From NCBI GenBank assembly GCA_964401685.1, contig CAYNZH010000035.1, positions 1-17,359 on the forward strand: a DNA stretch of 17,359 nt. Reading direction: 5' to 3'. The stretch comes from DASRQK01 sp964401685 (lineage in GTDB: Bacteria > Bacteroidota > Bacteroidia > Sphingobacteriales > Sphingobacteriaceae). The position numbers were made by a program, and so were the translations under genes. Positions 7,677 to 15,434 of the stretch are shown one piece after another. The notes under the pieces were generated by a model. That model made no database searches. It saw only the letters and a list, made by a program, of their open reading frames with translations, and was not told where the DNA came from. How positions within the stretch are numbered: position 1 is the first letter of the stretch; the number at the start of each line of letters is the position of its first letter.

Positions 7677-9733
7677 TGTGATTTGTGTTTTAGGTAATTA
7701 TAAATATCCGTTTGAGCACTGTGCTTTATTTTCTGGCGGGTTCCAAAATACCTGTTGCTGTTTTTCTGGTCGATAATCCTCGCCTTGACGTTGTCTTTCA
7801 ACTGTATGTCAATAATGTCCCTGATTTCCTGGCGAATTTCCGGATCCAGGATAGGGAAACCAACTTCGACTCTTCGGTCAATATTTCTCGTCATCAAATC
7901 AGCAGATGCCAGGTACATCAATTCCTCTCCCCCATTACCGAAAATCCACACCCGCGCGTGCTCCAGAAAGCGGTCAACGATGCTCCGCACGCAGATATTC
8001 TCACTGTATCCTTTTACACCCGGAACTAAGCAGCACATCCCCCGCACGATCAATTCAATCTTGACCCCGGCATTGTTAGCCTCGTAAAGCTTTTTGATCA
8101 TGCCTTCATCGGTCAGGCTATTCATTTTTAAGATCATATAGGCGGACTGCCCCTCCTTACTAAGCTCTATTTCTCTATTTATCAGCGCGTAAAGCTTCTC
8201 CCGGGTTTCCAACGGAGAACTGATGATGGCCTTGTATCCGGTGTAAAACTCCATTTTCCTCAATCCCTTGAACAGCTTTTTCAGATCTTTGGTGATGGAT
8301 GTGTTGGTCGTGAAAAGGCTGTGATCGGCGTAGGTTCTGGCGGTTTTTTCGTTGAAATTTCCGGTCGCGAGGTTGGCATAGTACACCAGCTTGTTTTTCT
8401 CCATCCGGGAAATAAGACAGATCTTGGCGTGTACTTTATATTCAAGAAGGCCAATATTAACGTTGACTCCCCCATTTATCATTTTATTGCTCCAGAAAAG
8501 ATTGGCTTCTTCGTCAAATCTGGCCTTTAGTTCAATGAGGCAATTGACTTTTTTACCGTTGCGTGCGGCGTTGATCAGCGCATTGATTACGCTGGAATTT
8601 TCGGCCAGGCGGTACAGGCAAATATTGATTTCGCGTACTTTAGGATCTATGGCGGCCTCCCTGAGGAAGTGAACGATATAGTCAAAAGACTGATAGGGAA
8701 GGCTCACGAGGTAGTCGCGTTGAGCCATCTGTGTAAAGATGCTTTTCCCGAGATTGAGATTTTTCAGGCGCAGGGGTGGCATCGGCGAATACTGAAGACT
8801 TTCGTCGCCCATGTCCGGGAAATCGATAAAGTCTTTAAAGTGCTGGTATCTGCCACCCGGAATCATTGCCGATGCGTCGAGACCGATTTTGGAGACGAGC
8901 AGATTGAGCATTTCCGACGGCATTTCGTTGTCATAAAGCAAGCGCATAGGCCGGCCCTTGCCTCTTTGCTGCAGACTCTTTTCAAGGGCTACGACAAACT
9001 CCTCGCTGACATTGGTCTCCAAGTCCAGTTCAGCATCCCGGGTCAGTTGTATCGTGTATGCCTCGATATGCTCAAAATCGAAAAGGAAAAATAGGTCTTC
9101 GAGGCAATAACGAATAATGTCGTCCAGCAGAATTACGAATTTCATGCCTTTATGTTCCGGAAGCACCAAAAATCGGGGGAATAGCCTGGTCGGATTTTGC
9201 AGCAGCGCATATTTCACCTTTTTTTTCATGGTCATCCTGATGAAAAAATAGATACGCTGATCGCCCAACTCAGGAAATGGTCTGCTGGGATCCTGAAAAT
9301 CCAGCATTATAGGAACCAGGCTGGGTAGTATTTTTTTCCGAAAATGATCGCGGACAAAATCACCGCGGGACACATTGAGTTGTTGCTCATTGATGATAAA
9401 GACTTTTGCTGCTTCGAGCTCGGGAATGATTTCCTGCTCGTACAGATAGTCAAAGCGCTTTTCCTGCTTGACCACTATATCTTTAATTTCCCGTAAGACT
9501 TTTTTTGGATTGAAGCCGAGTATAGTCTTTGCACCGTGATTCAGGGCGAGCAACCGGTTGAGGGTAGCCACGCGGACCCTGTAAAACTCGTCAAGATTGG
9601 ACGAAAATATCGCAAGAAAGCGCATTCTCTCCAGCAGCGGAACCCTTTTGTCCGCAGCTTCCTGTAATACCCTTTCGTTAAAGTACAGCCAGCTGATTTC
9701 GCGATTGATGATGGGATATTTTTCTTTTACCAT
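7673..9733 (-). CDS. ppk1: Polyphosphate kinase 1
   Basis: PPK1 polymerises the gamma-phosphate of ATP into inorganic polyphosphate, through a phosphohistidine intermediate. The 686-residue protein has the N-terminal domain with INREISWLYFNERVL (9-23) and SSNLDEFYRVRV (44-55), the head domain (about 120-320), and the two C-terminal phospholipase-D-like domains. VHAKICLI (434-441) holds His435 at the autophosphorylated histidine position, NLATGNFNEKTAR (454-466) is the conserved nucleotide-binding-side motif, and EHARVWIFGNGG (591-602) holds His592, the second essential histidine. Both histidines fall at the same numbers as in E. coli PPK. Length matches the family (about 690). The gene is preceded by a lipoprotein gene (27 bases) and overlaps the downstream phosphatase by four bases. 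Confidence 0.97.
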   Translation of the reverse strand: MVKEKYPIINREISWLYFNERVLQEAADKRVPLLERMRFLAIFSSNLDEFYRVRVATLNRLLALNHGAKTILGFNPKKVLREIKDIVVKQEKRFDYLYEQEIIPELEAAKVFIINEQQLNVSRGDFVRDHFRKKILPSLVPIMLDFQDPSRPFPELGDQRIYFFIRMTMKKKVKYALLQNPTRLFPRFLVLPEHKGMKFVILLDDIIRYCLEDLFFLFDFEHIEAYTIQLTRDAELDLETNVSEEFVVALEKSLQQRGKGRPMRLLYDNEMPSEMLNLLVSKIGLDASAMIPGGRYQHFKDFIDFPDMGDESLQYSPMPPLRLKNLNLGKSIFTQMAQRDYLVSLPYQSFDYIVHFLREAAIDPKVREINICLYRLAENSSVINALINAARNGKKVNCLIELKARFDEEANLFWSNKMINGGVNVNIGLLEYKVHAKICLISRMEKNKLVYYANLATGNFNEKTARTYADHSLFTTNTSITKDLKKLFKGLRKMEFYTGYKAIISSPLETREKLYALINREIELSKEGQSAYMILKMNSLTDEGMIKKLYEANNAGVKIELIVRGMCCLVPGVKGYSENICVRSIVDRFLEHARVWIFGNGGEELMYLASADLMTRNIDRRVEVGFPILDPEIRQEIRDIIDIQLKDNVKARIIDQKNSNRYFGTRQKIKHSAQTDIYNYLKHKSH

Positions 9734-9760
9734 AAGATCGCAACACCTGGCTGCCCTGTT

Positions 9761-10306
9761 TTAGTGCCCTCCTTCTTCTGTTGTTCCTCCGGATAATTTA
9801 TAAAGCTCTTCAATTACCGGCAACCGCTCCTTTGCATACTCACGCACATCCAGATCGGTGTTTCTGCTCGCTCTCTTGAACTCCTTAAGTATTTCCGCGT
9901 GCTCCTTTTCCATATAAGAGGCGTACGCCGCAGGATCAAACACAGTAACGCTATCCACTTGAAAGGCTGACGGAACGGTAAACGCAGGCATACCCGGATC
10001 AGGCAACACCACTTGGTCGTCAGCAGCCATCGCTTCCATTTCGGTCAAATAAGCAGGATATACCTCAAGAATTCTGTTGTTCAGCGCCTGGATCTCGGAA
10101 TTGCCCAGGTTTGAGGAGTATTTTGCAAAATCCACTGCGTAGGTCATTTTCTCGAAAGCGGTTTTATAAAATTTAAATGCTTCCGAATCGGCTGTTGTGG
10201 CATTGTTATAGGCTTTTTGTCTGCCGTATTCGCCGTAGTTGTTGCAAGACGTGAAGGCAATGGACAACCCAAATGCCGCAAGAAGAAATAACCTTGTCCG
10301 TTTCAT
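9761..10306 (-). CDS. Predicted lipoprotein, DUF4142-like helical protein
   Basis: The 181-residue product starting at ATG 10304-10306 begins MKRTRLFLLAAFGLSIAFTS followed by Cys21: a lipoprotein signal peptide with lipobox FTSC and no acidic residue right after the Cys, so export and lipid anchoring are expected. The frame stays open upstream to 10345, but the extra 13 residues would precede the signal peptide. The remainder is mostly helical: helices around 40-65 and 68-93, a Pro-rich stretch (102-113), then helices 127-147 and 152-171 ending in AKERLPVIEELYKL. The last part resembles the C-terminal helix pattern of DUF4142 (ferritin-like, predicted outer-membrane proteins), recognised by eye only. 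No catalytic residues can be named. It is the first gene of the lipoprotein-ppk1-phosphatase unit and has its own consensus promoter. Function unknown; a role in envelope stress is conjecture. Confidence 0.75.
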   Translation of the reverse strand: MKRTRLFLLAAFGLSIAFTSCNNYGEYGRQKAYNNATTADSEAFKFYKTAFEKMTYAVDFAKYSSNLGNSEIQALNNRILEVYPAYLTEMEAMAADDQVVLPDPGMPAFTVPSAFQVDSVTVFDPAAYASYMEKEHAEILKEFKRASRNTDLDVREYAKERLPVIEELYKLSGGTTEEGGH

Positions 10307-10326
10307 TATATTTAATTGTAAATTTG
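10294..10326 (+). promoter_or_regulatory. Promoter of the FUSC/ypdA unit
   Basis: TAAATTTG at 10319-10326 is an exact TAnnTTTG match; TTG at 10294-10296 lies 22 bases upstream, slightly long. Start near 10333 gives a leader of about 49 bases. The element overlaps the 5' end of the divergent lipoprotein gene. Confidence 0.45.
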
Positions 10327-10359
10327 TAAAAAGTGTACGCGCCATCTTGTATGACGCAA

Positions 10360-10390
10360 CAAATATACATGTTATTGATCAATGAGCAAA
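10360..10390 (-). promoter_or_regulatory. Promoter of the lipoprotein/ppk1/phosphatase unit
   Basis: On the minus strand TTTG (10387-10390), exactly 19 bases, TATATTTG (10360-10367): full consensus. The start near 10353 gives a leader of about 47 bases to the ATG at 10306. The -33 box lies inside codons 2-3 of the divergent FUSC gene, so the two promoters overlap. Confidence 0.75.
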
Positions 10391-12544
10391 GCCAGGGAAA
10401 TCCAAAATTTCTTTTATGGCCAATACTTTGCCGATGGAATGCGTATTTCTATCGGTACTTTGGTTCCTGCGCTGGTATTTTCCTACTTTGGGAACCTCCA
10501 GATGGGGACGACTGTGTCTGCGGGAGCGCTCGTGATCGGACTGTCTGACCTGACAGGACCTTCTAGCCACCGACGTAACGGAATGCTGATCTGCACCGTT
10601 TTAGTTCTGATCACTTCGCTGATCACCAATCTGGTGAGCCCTTATCCCGTATTGATGGTCGTTGCAATTCTCGCTATGGGTTTTTTCTACTCTATGTTTG
10701 CGGTATTTGGTTCGAGGGCGGCGACCATAGGGGCTATGGGTCTACTCGCAATGATTCTGAACACCGAGGTTTCGGATGGTTCCTTTTATTCTGCAGCTGA
10801 AACAACATTTTTTGTGTTTATGGGCTGCCTGTGGTACATGTTTTTGAGTATTTCCATGACTCAGGTCCGGCCTTATCGTCTCGCGCAACAGGAATTGGGC
10901 GAATCTATACACCACGTGGCAGATTATATCAGGCTAAAATCCAACTTTTATGATGATAAAAGTGATAATCAGAAAAACTTTTTCGCGCTCATAGACCAAC
11001 AGGTCCTGGTCAACGAGCACCAGGAAAGCGTACGTGAAATGGTCTACCGCAGTAAGCAGAATATCAAGGATACGACCAAGATAGGACGGGTTCTGATTTT
11101 GATTTTCTCCGATATAGTGGATCTCTTTGAACAAAGCATGGCCACCCACTATGACTATGATGCCATTCAGGAAAAATACGGTCATACCGGCATACTCAAT
11201 CAACTAAAAATCTCTATCATTCGGGTGGCGAACGAGCTGGACCATCTTGGCTACGAGATCAATGCAAACAGAATTCCCAAACCGCTGTACAATTTCAAAC
11301 AGGATTTGGAAAAGTTGTTTTTAGCTATTGATCAGGTCGAGAAAGATCATAATATCAGTACGTTGCCTCTCAAAAAAGTCCTGATCAACATTCGTACGAT
11401 GAGCCAGAGAATCCAGAACATCTATGGGTACTTTGACCGCAACCCTTCCAGGTCCCTTCAAATCAAGGAAGATGTGGACTACAGCAAGTTCATTGATAAG
11501 AATCCTATTGATTTGAGTGTTCTGAGGCAAAATATTCACCTAAAATCGAGCACGTTCAGGCATGCCATACGCATGGCTATAGTGATGGCCGCCGGCTACC
11601 TGATTTCCCAACAGTTATACGATGCTACACACAGCAACTGGATTCTGCTTACTATACTTGTGATCCTCAAACCAGGTTTTGGACTCACAAAGCAGAGAAA
11701 TTTTCAGCGCTTGACCGGAACCATCATCGGAGGAATCGGCGGCGCCATCATCGTCTTGCTGGTGCAGGACGAAGTCGCACGCTTCTTTCTGTTGATGTTC
11801 TTTATGATCGCGACTTACAGCCTGTTGCGCATCAACTATATCATCAGCGTCATGTTTATGACACCCTACGTACTGATATTATTCTCGTTTTTTGAGCAAA
11901 ATGTGTTTTTGGTCATGCAGGATAGAATTCTTGAGACGCTGATTGGCTCTGGATTGGCATTCTTCTCGAGCTATATCATCTTTCCCAATTGGGAGAGAAA
12001 CAGGATTCAGGGACCAATGTATCATTTGCTCGTAGCGAACTATCATTACATTGGGAATGCACTGAAAATAATAGCTGGAGAAAAACTGGAACCAACCACC
12101 CTGAGGCTGGCTAGTCAGGAGGTCCACATTTCTACCGCCAATATGGGCTCGGCGTTTCAGCGGCTGATCACGGAGCCGAAGATGTTGCAGAAAAATGCCG
12201 CGCAACTCAACAAGTTTGTTGTCTTTAATCATATTTTGTCGTCCTACTCGGTGACACTTCTAAACAACGTTTCCCAGGCCGACGAAACTGCGCTCACCGG
12301 TAATCACGTCCGCCTGATCCGCAAAGTTCTTTATCAACTTGGCCAAACCATTCAGCTGACAGCTCCTCCGGAGGAAAAGGGAAAATTCAAGGAAATTGAT
12401 GTGCAAATTCCTGAAAATATCGATGCAAATAATATTGATTCACCAGATCTGCGTTTGATCACGGAGCAGCTGGAATTTATATACAGAATTGTCGGAGACA
12501 TTCACAAAACTTGTGAAAAAATGGATAAAGGGGAGGAAAAATAG
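10382..12544 (+). CDS. FUSC family inner-membrane protein (YccS/YhfK-like)
   Basis: FUSC-family proteins are inner-membrane proteins related to aromatic-acid efflux components (AaeB) and fusaric-acid resistance proteins. The 720-residue protein shows the duplicated YccS-type layout: an N-terminal bundle of about six helices (roughly 22-37, 42-57, 66-86, 89-109, 113-128, 140-159), a soluble middle domain (about 165-390), a second bundle (roughly 395-411, 419-432, 445-462, 468-483, 485-504, 516-534), and a soluble C-terminal tail (about 540-720). The segment RHAIRMAIVMAAGYLI (393-408) followed by WILLTILVILKPGFG (420-434) is typical of the FUSC_2 repeat. Substrate unknown. The TAG stop is immediately followed by the ypdA ATG, so the two are one transcription unit. 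The start MSKAREIQNFFYGQYFADG (10382) is the first ATG after the predicted promoter. Confidence 0.88.
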   Translation: MSKAREIQNFFYGQYFADGMRISIGTLVPALVFSYFGNLQMGTTVSAGALVIGLSDLTGPSSHRRNGMLICTVLVLITSLITNLVSPYPVLMVVAILAMGFFYSMFAVFGSRAATIGAMGLLAMILNTEVSDGSFYSAAETTFFVFMGCLWYMFLSISMTQVRPYRLAQQELGESIHHVADYIRLKSNFYDDKSDNQKNFFALIDQQVLVNEHQESVREMVYRSKQNIKDTTKIGRVLILIFSDIVDLFEQSMATHYDYDAIQEKYGHTGILNQLKISIIRVANELDHLGYEINANRIPKPLYNFKQDLEKLFLAIDQVEKDHNISTLPLKKVLINIRTMSQRIQNIYGYFDRNPSRSLQIKEDVDYSKFIDKNPIDLSVLRQNIHLKSSTFRHAIRMAIVMAAGYLISQQLYDATHSNWILLTILVILKPGFGLTKQRNFQRLTGTIIGGIGGAIIVLLVQDEVARFFLLMFFMIATYSLLRINYIISVMFMTPYVLILFSFFEQNVFLVMQDRILETLIGSGLAFFSSYIIFPNWERNRIQGPMYHLLVANYHYIGNALKIIAGEKLEPTTLRLASQEVHISTANMGSAFQRLITEPKMLQKNAAQLNKFVVFNHILSSYSVTLLNNVSQADETALTGNHVRLIRKVLYQLGQTIQLTAPPEEKGKFKEIDVQIPENIDANNIDSPDLRLITEQLEFIYRIVGDIHKTCEKMDKGEEK

Positions 12545-13659
12545 ATGTTGGATATTTTGATTGTAGGGGGAGGGCCCATTGGGCTGGCCTGTGGTGTAGA
12601 AGCCAAAAAGGCGGGCTTGGACTATGCTATAGTGGAAAAGGGGTGTTTGGTCAATTCCCTATACCGCTACCCCAAAAATATGACCTTTTTTTCGACCTCA
12701 GAGAAACTTGAAATCGGTGAGATCCCTTTTATGTCGATCGCGCACAAACCCAATCGGCTCGAAGCCTTGGAATATTACCGCCGGGTCAACGAGCATTTTA
12801 CATTGAACCTCAATTTGTTTGAGGAGGTACTTGGGATCAGAAGAGGGGACACCTTCTTTGAGGTAAAAACGAGTAAAACCCTGCGCCACGCTCGAAAAGT
12901 GGTCATCGCCACGGGATTTTTTGACATTCCCAAACTATTGGATATCCCTGGGGAGCATCTGCCAAAGGTTTTTCATTACTATGATGAGCCGCATTATTTT
13001 GCGGGACAGCGCGTAGCCGTAATCGGAGCGAGCAACTCTGCTATTGATGCCGCGTTGGAAACCTTTCGCAAGGGTGCAGAAGTGACATTGATCGTTCGGG
13101 GACCTGCGATCNNNNNNNNNNNNNNNNNNNNNNNNNNNNNNNNNNNNNNNNNNNNNNNNNNNNNNNNNNNNNNNNNNNNNNNNNNNNNNNNNNNNNNNNN
13201 NNNNNNNNNNNGGAAACCTTTCGCAAGGGTGCAGAAGTGACATTGATCGTTCGGGGACCTGCGATCAGTGAGCGGGTCAAGTACTGGGTGAAGCCGGACA
13301 TAGAAAACCGATTGGCCGCCGGTGAAATTGATGCGCATTTCAATAGTACAGTTACCGAAATCCTTCCTGATCGTATAAAAATACGATCTCCTCAGGGGGA
13401 GCAAACGCTCGCAAACGATTTCGTCCTTGCTTTGACCGGCTACCAGCCCGATTTTCGCTTTTTGGAAATGGCAGGCGTTGAAACTATGGCCGGCGACCTT
13501 AAACTACCGGTGTACGATCCCGGGACCATGGAGACCAATGTGCCCGGTCTGTACCTCGCCGGAGTGGTCTGCGGCGGGATGAATACCCACCTTTGGTTCA
13601 TTGAAAATTCAAGAATCCATGCGCAGCTTATCGTCGATCATATATGTCGGCAAACCTAG
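12545..13659 (+). CDS. ypdA: YpdA-like flavin-dependent disulfide reductase (split by an assembly gap)
   Basis: YpdA proteins are FAD- and NADPH-binding enzymes of the thioredoxin-reductase-like group that reduce bacillithiol disulfide. Seen: N-terminal dinucleotide motif GGGPIGLACG (8-17), FSTSEKLEIGEIPF (49-62) typical of YpdA, VIATGFFDIP, a second nucleotide-binding motif VIGASNSAIDAAL, and the C-terminal NVPGLYLAGVVCGG followed by LWFIENSRIHAQ. A run of 100 N (13112-13211) interrupts the gene and the 55 bases before it are repeated exactly after it. Counted literally the frame breaks (155 extra bases); with one copy and the N removed the frame is continuous, 319 residues, the normal family length. 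Position Cys14 of Staphylococcus aureus YpdA is Ile12 here, with Cys16 nearby. The start abuts the FUSC stop; the stop shares CTAG with tetR. Membership is firm; activity on bacillithiol is inferred. Confidence 0.88.
13057..13111 (+). repeat. Left copy of 55-base duplication flanking the N run
   Basis: The 55 bases ending at the gap are identical to 13212-13266 immediately after it. Within ypdA they encode the segment around ETFRKGAEVTLIVRGPAI. Best read as one genomic sequence present at two contig ends. Confidence 0.95.
13112..13211. other. Assembly gap, exactly 100 N
   Basis: Exactly 100 N, the usual scaffolding placeholder, placed between two identical 55-base contig ends inside ypdA. 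The true gap length is probably minus 55, i.e. a plain overlap. Confidence 0.97.
13212..13266 (+). repeat. Right copy of 55-base duplication flanking the N run
   Basis: Identical to 13057-13111. The coding frame continues correctly from this copy into the C-terminal half of YpdA (stop at 13657-13659). Confidence 0.95.
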
Positions 13660-14264
13660 CTTTTGATCTTCAGCCCGTCAAGAAGTAGCTGCGCCATCAT
13701 CTTCTGCAGCTTCAGGATTTTGTCAAACTCAACTTTGGAGGGAAAGGCAAGTTCATTGTGATTTTTGAGTACGCTCAGTCGCATTCCCTCGAGGGCGAAT
13801 ATCATCATCTCTGCTATCTCTTCGGCGTCTCCCTTTTTTAATTGGCCCATATTCATCCCTTTCTCAAGCACGTCTTTGATCACTTTTTTCTGCCCGGCAT
13901 GGGACTTTTTGATCACAGGACTCATCTCTTCGGGGATTTGTTGCATGGCTGCATAGGAGTAATCCAACAGATTGTAGTACTTCATAATAAATGCGATTCG
14001 CTGATCCAAGACGGTCATCATAGCTTTCTCGCATTCGTCGATCTTGCCTACGGTTTCTTTCGTTTCAACAAATGCCTGTTGTATAATTCTCTCCAATACA
14101 GCCGCGTACAATGCGTTTTTATCCGGATAATAGTAATAAAGCAAGGCCTTCGAGAGTGACAGGTCTTGCGCAATATCGGCCATAGTTGTTTTGGCCAAAC
14201 CAAAATGTACGAATCTTCGGGTCGCAGCATCTAAAATCAACGCGCGTTTTTTCTCTACAGCCAT
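13656..14264 (-). CDS. TetR/AcrR family transcriptional regulator
   Basis: The 202-residue protein has a canonical TetR N-terminal DNA-binding domain: AALILDAATRRF-like first helix (about 8-19), then TTMADIAQDLSLSKALLYYY (26-45) forming the helix-turn-helix, followed by YPDKNALYAAVLERI (46-60). The rest (about 65-202) is an all-helical ligand-binding and dimerisation domain without recognisable ligand specificity. The start ATG is 14262-14264. It is convergent with ypdA, their stop codons overlapping in CTAG (13656-13659), and divergent from murB. TetR regulators often control neighbouring transport genes, so the FUSC/ypdA unit is a candidate target, though the regulator does not share a promoter region with it. 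Confidence 0.93.
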   Translation of the reverse strand: MAVEKKRALILDAATRRFVHFGLAKTTMADIAQDLSLSKALLYYYYPDKNALYAAVLERIIQQAFVETKETVGKIDECEKAMMTVLDQRIAFIMKYYNLLDYSYAAMQQIPEEMSPVIKKSHAGQKKVIKDVLEKGMNMGQLKKGDAEEIAEMMIFALEGMRLSVLKNHNELAFPSKVEFDKILKLQKMMAQLLLDGLKIKS

Positions 14265-14297
14265 AACACAGGAAAATCATTGGTCTTCTTCGAATAC

Positions 14298-14305
14298 TAA
14301 AGGTA
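14298..14305 (-). promoter_or_regulatory. Possible -7 box of tetR
   Basis: On the minus strand TACCTTTA (one mismatch from TAnnTTTG) about 34 bases before the tetR ATG. The nearest TTTG is only 14 bases further upstream, too close for the consensus, so support is weak. Confidence 0.3.
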
Positions 14306-14319
14306 GGGAAATTCTGCTA

Positions 14320-14336
14320 CAAAAAAAAGTTTTTTG
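14320..14336. promoter_or_regulatory. Inverted repeat between tetR and murB, candidate operator
   Basis: CAAAAAA, AAG, TTTTTTG: 7-base arms around a 3-base centre, in the tetR/murB divergent spacer. TetR dimers bind such dyads, often in front of their own gene. The arms are low complexity, so chance is a real alternative. Confidence 0.25.
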
Positions 14337-14378
14337 AAATAAAAGTGTTTATTGACGATAATATCCCAAATTTGCAGT

Positions 14379-15398
14379 ATGATCGCCCCTACTTTTGAAA
14401 CGGATATTTCACTCAAACCCTATAATTCCTTTGGAATCGACGTCAGGGCTTCCCGCTTTATTGAGGTTAGCGCGGCAGCTCAATTGCAACGGCTGGTGCC
14501 AATTTTAAAGCGGAATGAGCATTTGATCCTCGGAGGAGGAAGCAATATCCTTTTTAGAAAGAATTATGAAGGGATTGTGGTAAAAATGAATATTCCGGGG
14601 ATGGCACACCAGATTGATTCAAGTGATGCCGTGTTATTGAAAGCAGGTGCGGGCGTTGTGTGGAACGATCTGGTGCGGTATGCGGTCGATCACCAGTTTT
14701 GGGGAATAGAAAATCTCGCCCTCATCCCCGGAACTGTGGGTGCAGCGCCCATTCAAAATATCGGGGCTTATGGGGTGGAGCTCATGGACGTTTTTGACTC
14801 ATGCCAGGCTTATGATACTGAGAAAGAGGAAATGGTCACCTTAGCCAAAGGAGACTGCGGTTTTTCCTACCGGGACAGCGTTTTTAAGAAGCAAGCTCGA
14901 GGTCGCTTTATCATTTGTGAGGTGACGCTGAAACTCTCTTTGGTGGGCCAACCTAAGACCGGCTACGGTGCAATACAGCAGGAACTGGAAAAAAGAGGGA
15001 TTTCCGAGCCAAGCGTCGAGGATATGGCCGCAGTTGTCTCGTCCATCCGAACGAGTAAGCTTCCCGACCCCTCGACCATAGGAAATGCCGGTAGCTTCTT
15101 TAAAAATCCATTGGTAGATGAAGACCAGTTCCAAGATTTGATTTCCGCGTTTCCCGACCTGGTTCACTACCCACATGCGCCCTTCGGGCATAAGCTTGCC
15201 GCGGGCTGGCTGATCGAGCAGTGTGGCTGGAAAGGAAAACGGCTGGGCGATGCAGGGACCTGGAAAAATCAGGCGCTCGTTCTGGTTAACCACGGCAAGG
15301 CCACCGGGGGAGAAGTATATGCACTCTCAGAGGCCATAATTAAGGACGTAAAAGAAAAATTTAACGTCACCCTCGAGCGCGAGGTCAATGTCCTTTAA
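14379..15398 (+). CDS. murB: UDP-N-acetylenolpyruvoylglucosamine reductase MurB
   Basis: MurB is the FAD- and NADPH-dependent enzyme that makes UDP-N-acetylmuramic acid for peptidoglycan. The 339-residue protein (E. coli 342) has the type I pattern: YNSFGIDV (15-22), the FAD-binding LGGGSNILF (51-59), PGTVGAAPIQNIGAYG (117-132), SYRDSVFK (163-170) with Arg165 near the catalytic arginine position, NAGSFFKNP (236-244) with Ser239 as the proton donor, AGWLIEQCGWKGKRLGDAG (275-293), and the C-terminal LEREV (332-336) carrying the acidic catalytic residue. The start was set at ATG 14379; the frame is open upstream to a TTG at 14352, but the added nine residues are not family-like. The gene is read away from tetR. 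Its stop codon (15396-15398) overlaps the end of the convergent candidate RNA's terminator. Confidence 0.96.
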   Translation: MIAPTFETDISLKPYNSFGIDVRASRFIEVSAAAQLQRLVPILKRNEHLILGGGSNILFRKNYEGIVVKMNIPGMAHQIDSSDAVLLKAGAGVVWNDLVRYAVDHQFWGIENLALIPGTVGAAPIQNIGAYGVELMDVFDSCQAYDTEKEEMVTLAKGDCGFSYRDSVFKKQARGRFIICEVTLKLSLVGQPKTGYGAIQQELEKRGISEPSVEDMAAVVSSIRTSKLPDPSTIGNAGSFFKNPLVDEDQFQDLISAFPDLVHYPHAPFGHKLAAGWLIEQCGWKGKRLGDAGTWKNQALVLVNHGKATGGEVYALSEAIIKDVKEKFNVTLEREVNVL

Positions 15399-15434
15399 AA
15401 AAAGTGGGGCTTTGTGAAAGAAAATCCACACTTT
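15397..15434 (-). terminator. Rho-independent terminator of the candidate RNA
   Basis: Minus strand: AAAGTGtGG (15434-15426) pairs with CCcCACTTT (15409-15401) with one internal mismatch, followed by T from 15403 to 15397. The T tract overlaps the murB TAA on the other strand. Confidence 0.6.

Noticed and set aside
8669..9094. 141-codon plus-strand frame inside ppk1
   Set aside because: It is antisense to a conserved PPK1 region, with no independent promoter or family resemblance.
10307..10345. Longer start for the lipoprotein gene
   Set aside because: It would put 13 residues ahead of an intact signal peptide and begins close to the predicted transcription start.
13057..13266. 55-base direct repeat as an attachment site, mobile-element target duplication or real tandem repeat
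   Set aside because: The copies touch a 100-N placeholder and one copy removed restores the reading frame, so an assembly overlap explains everything.
13237..13659. Separate 140-residue protein starting at a GTG after the N run
   Set aside because: It is the C-terminal half of YpdA; the GTG encodes the internal Val of EVTLIVRG also present in the left copy.
14352..14378. TTG start nine codons upstream of the murB ATG
   Set aside because: The ATG at 14379 gives the standard MurB length and N-terminus; nothing supports the extension.
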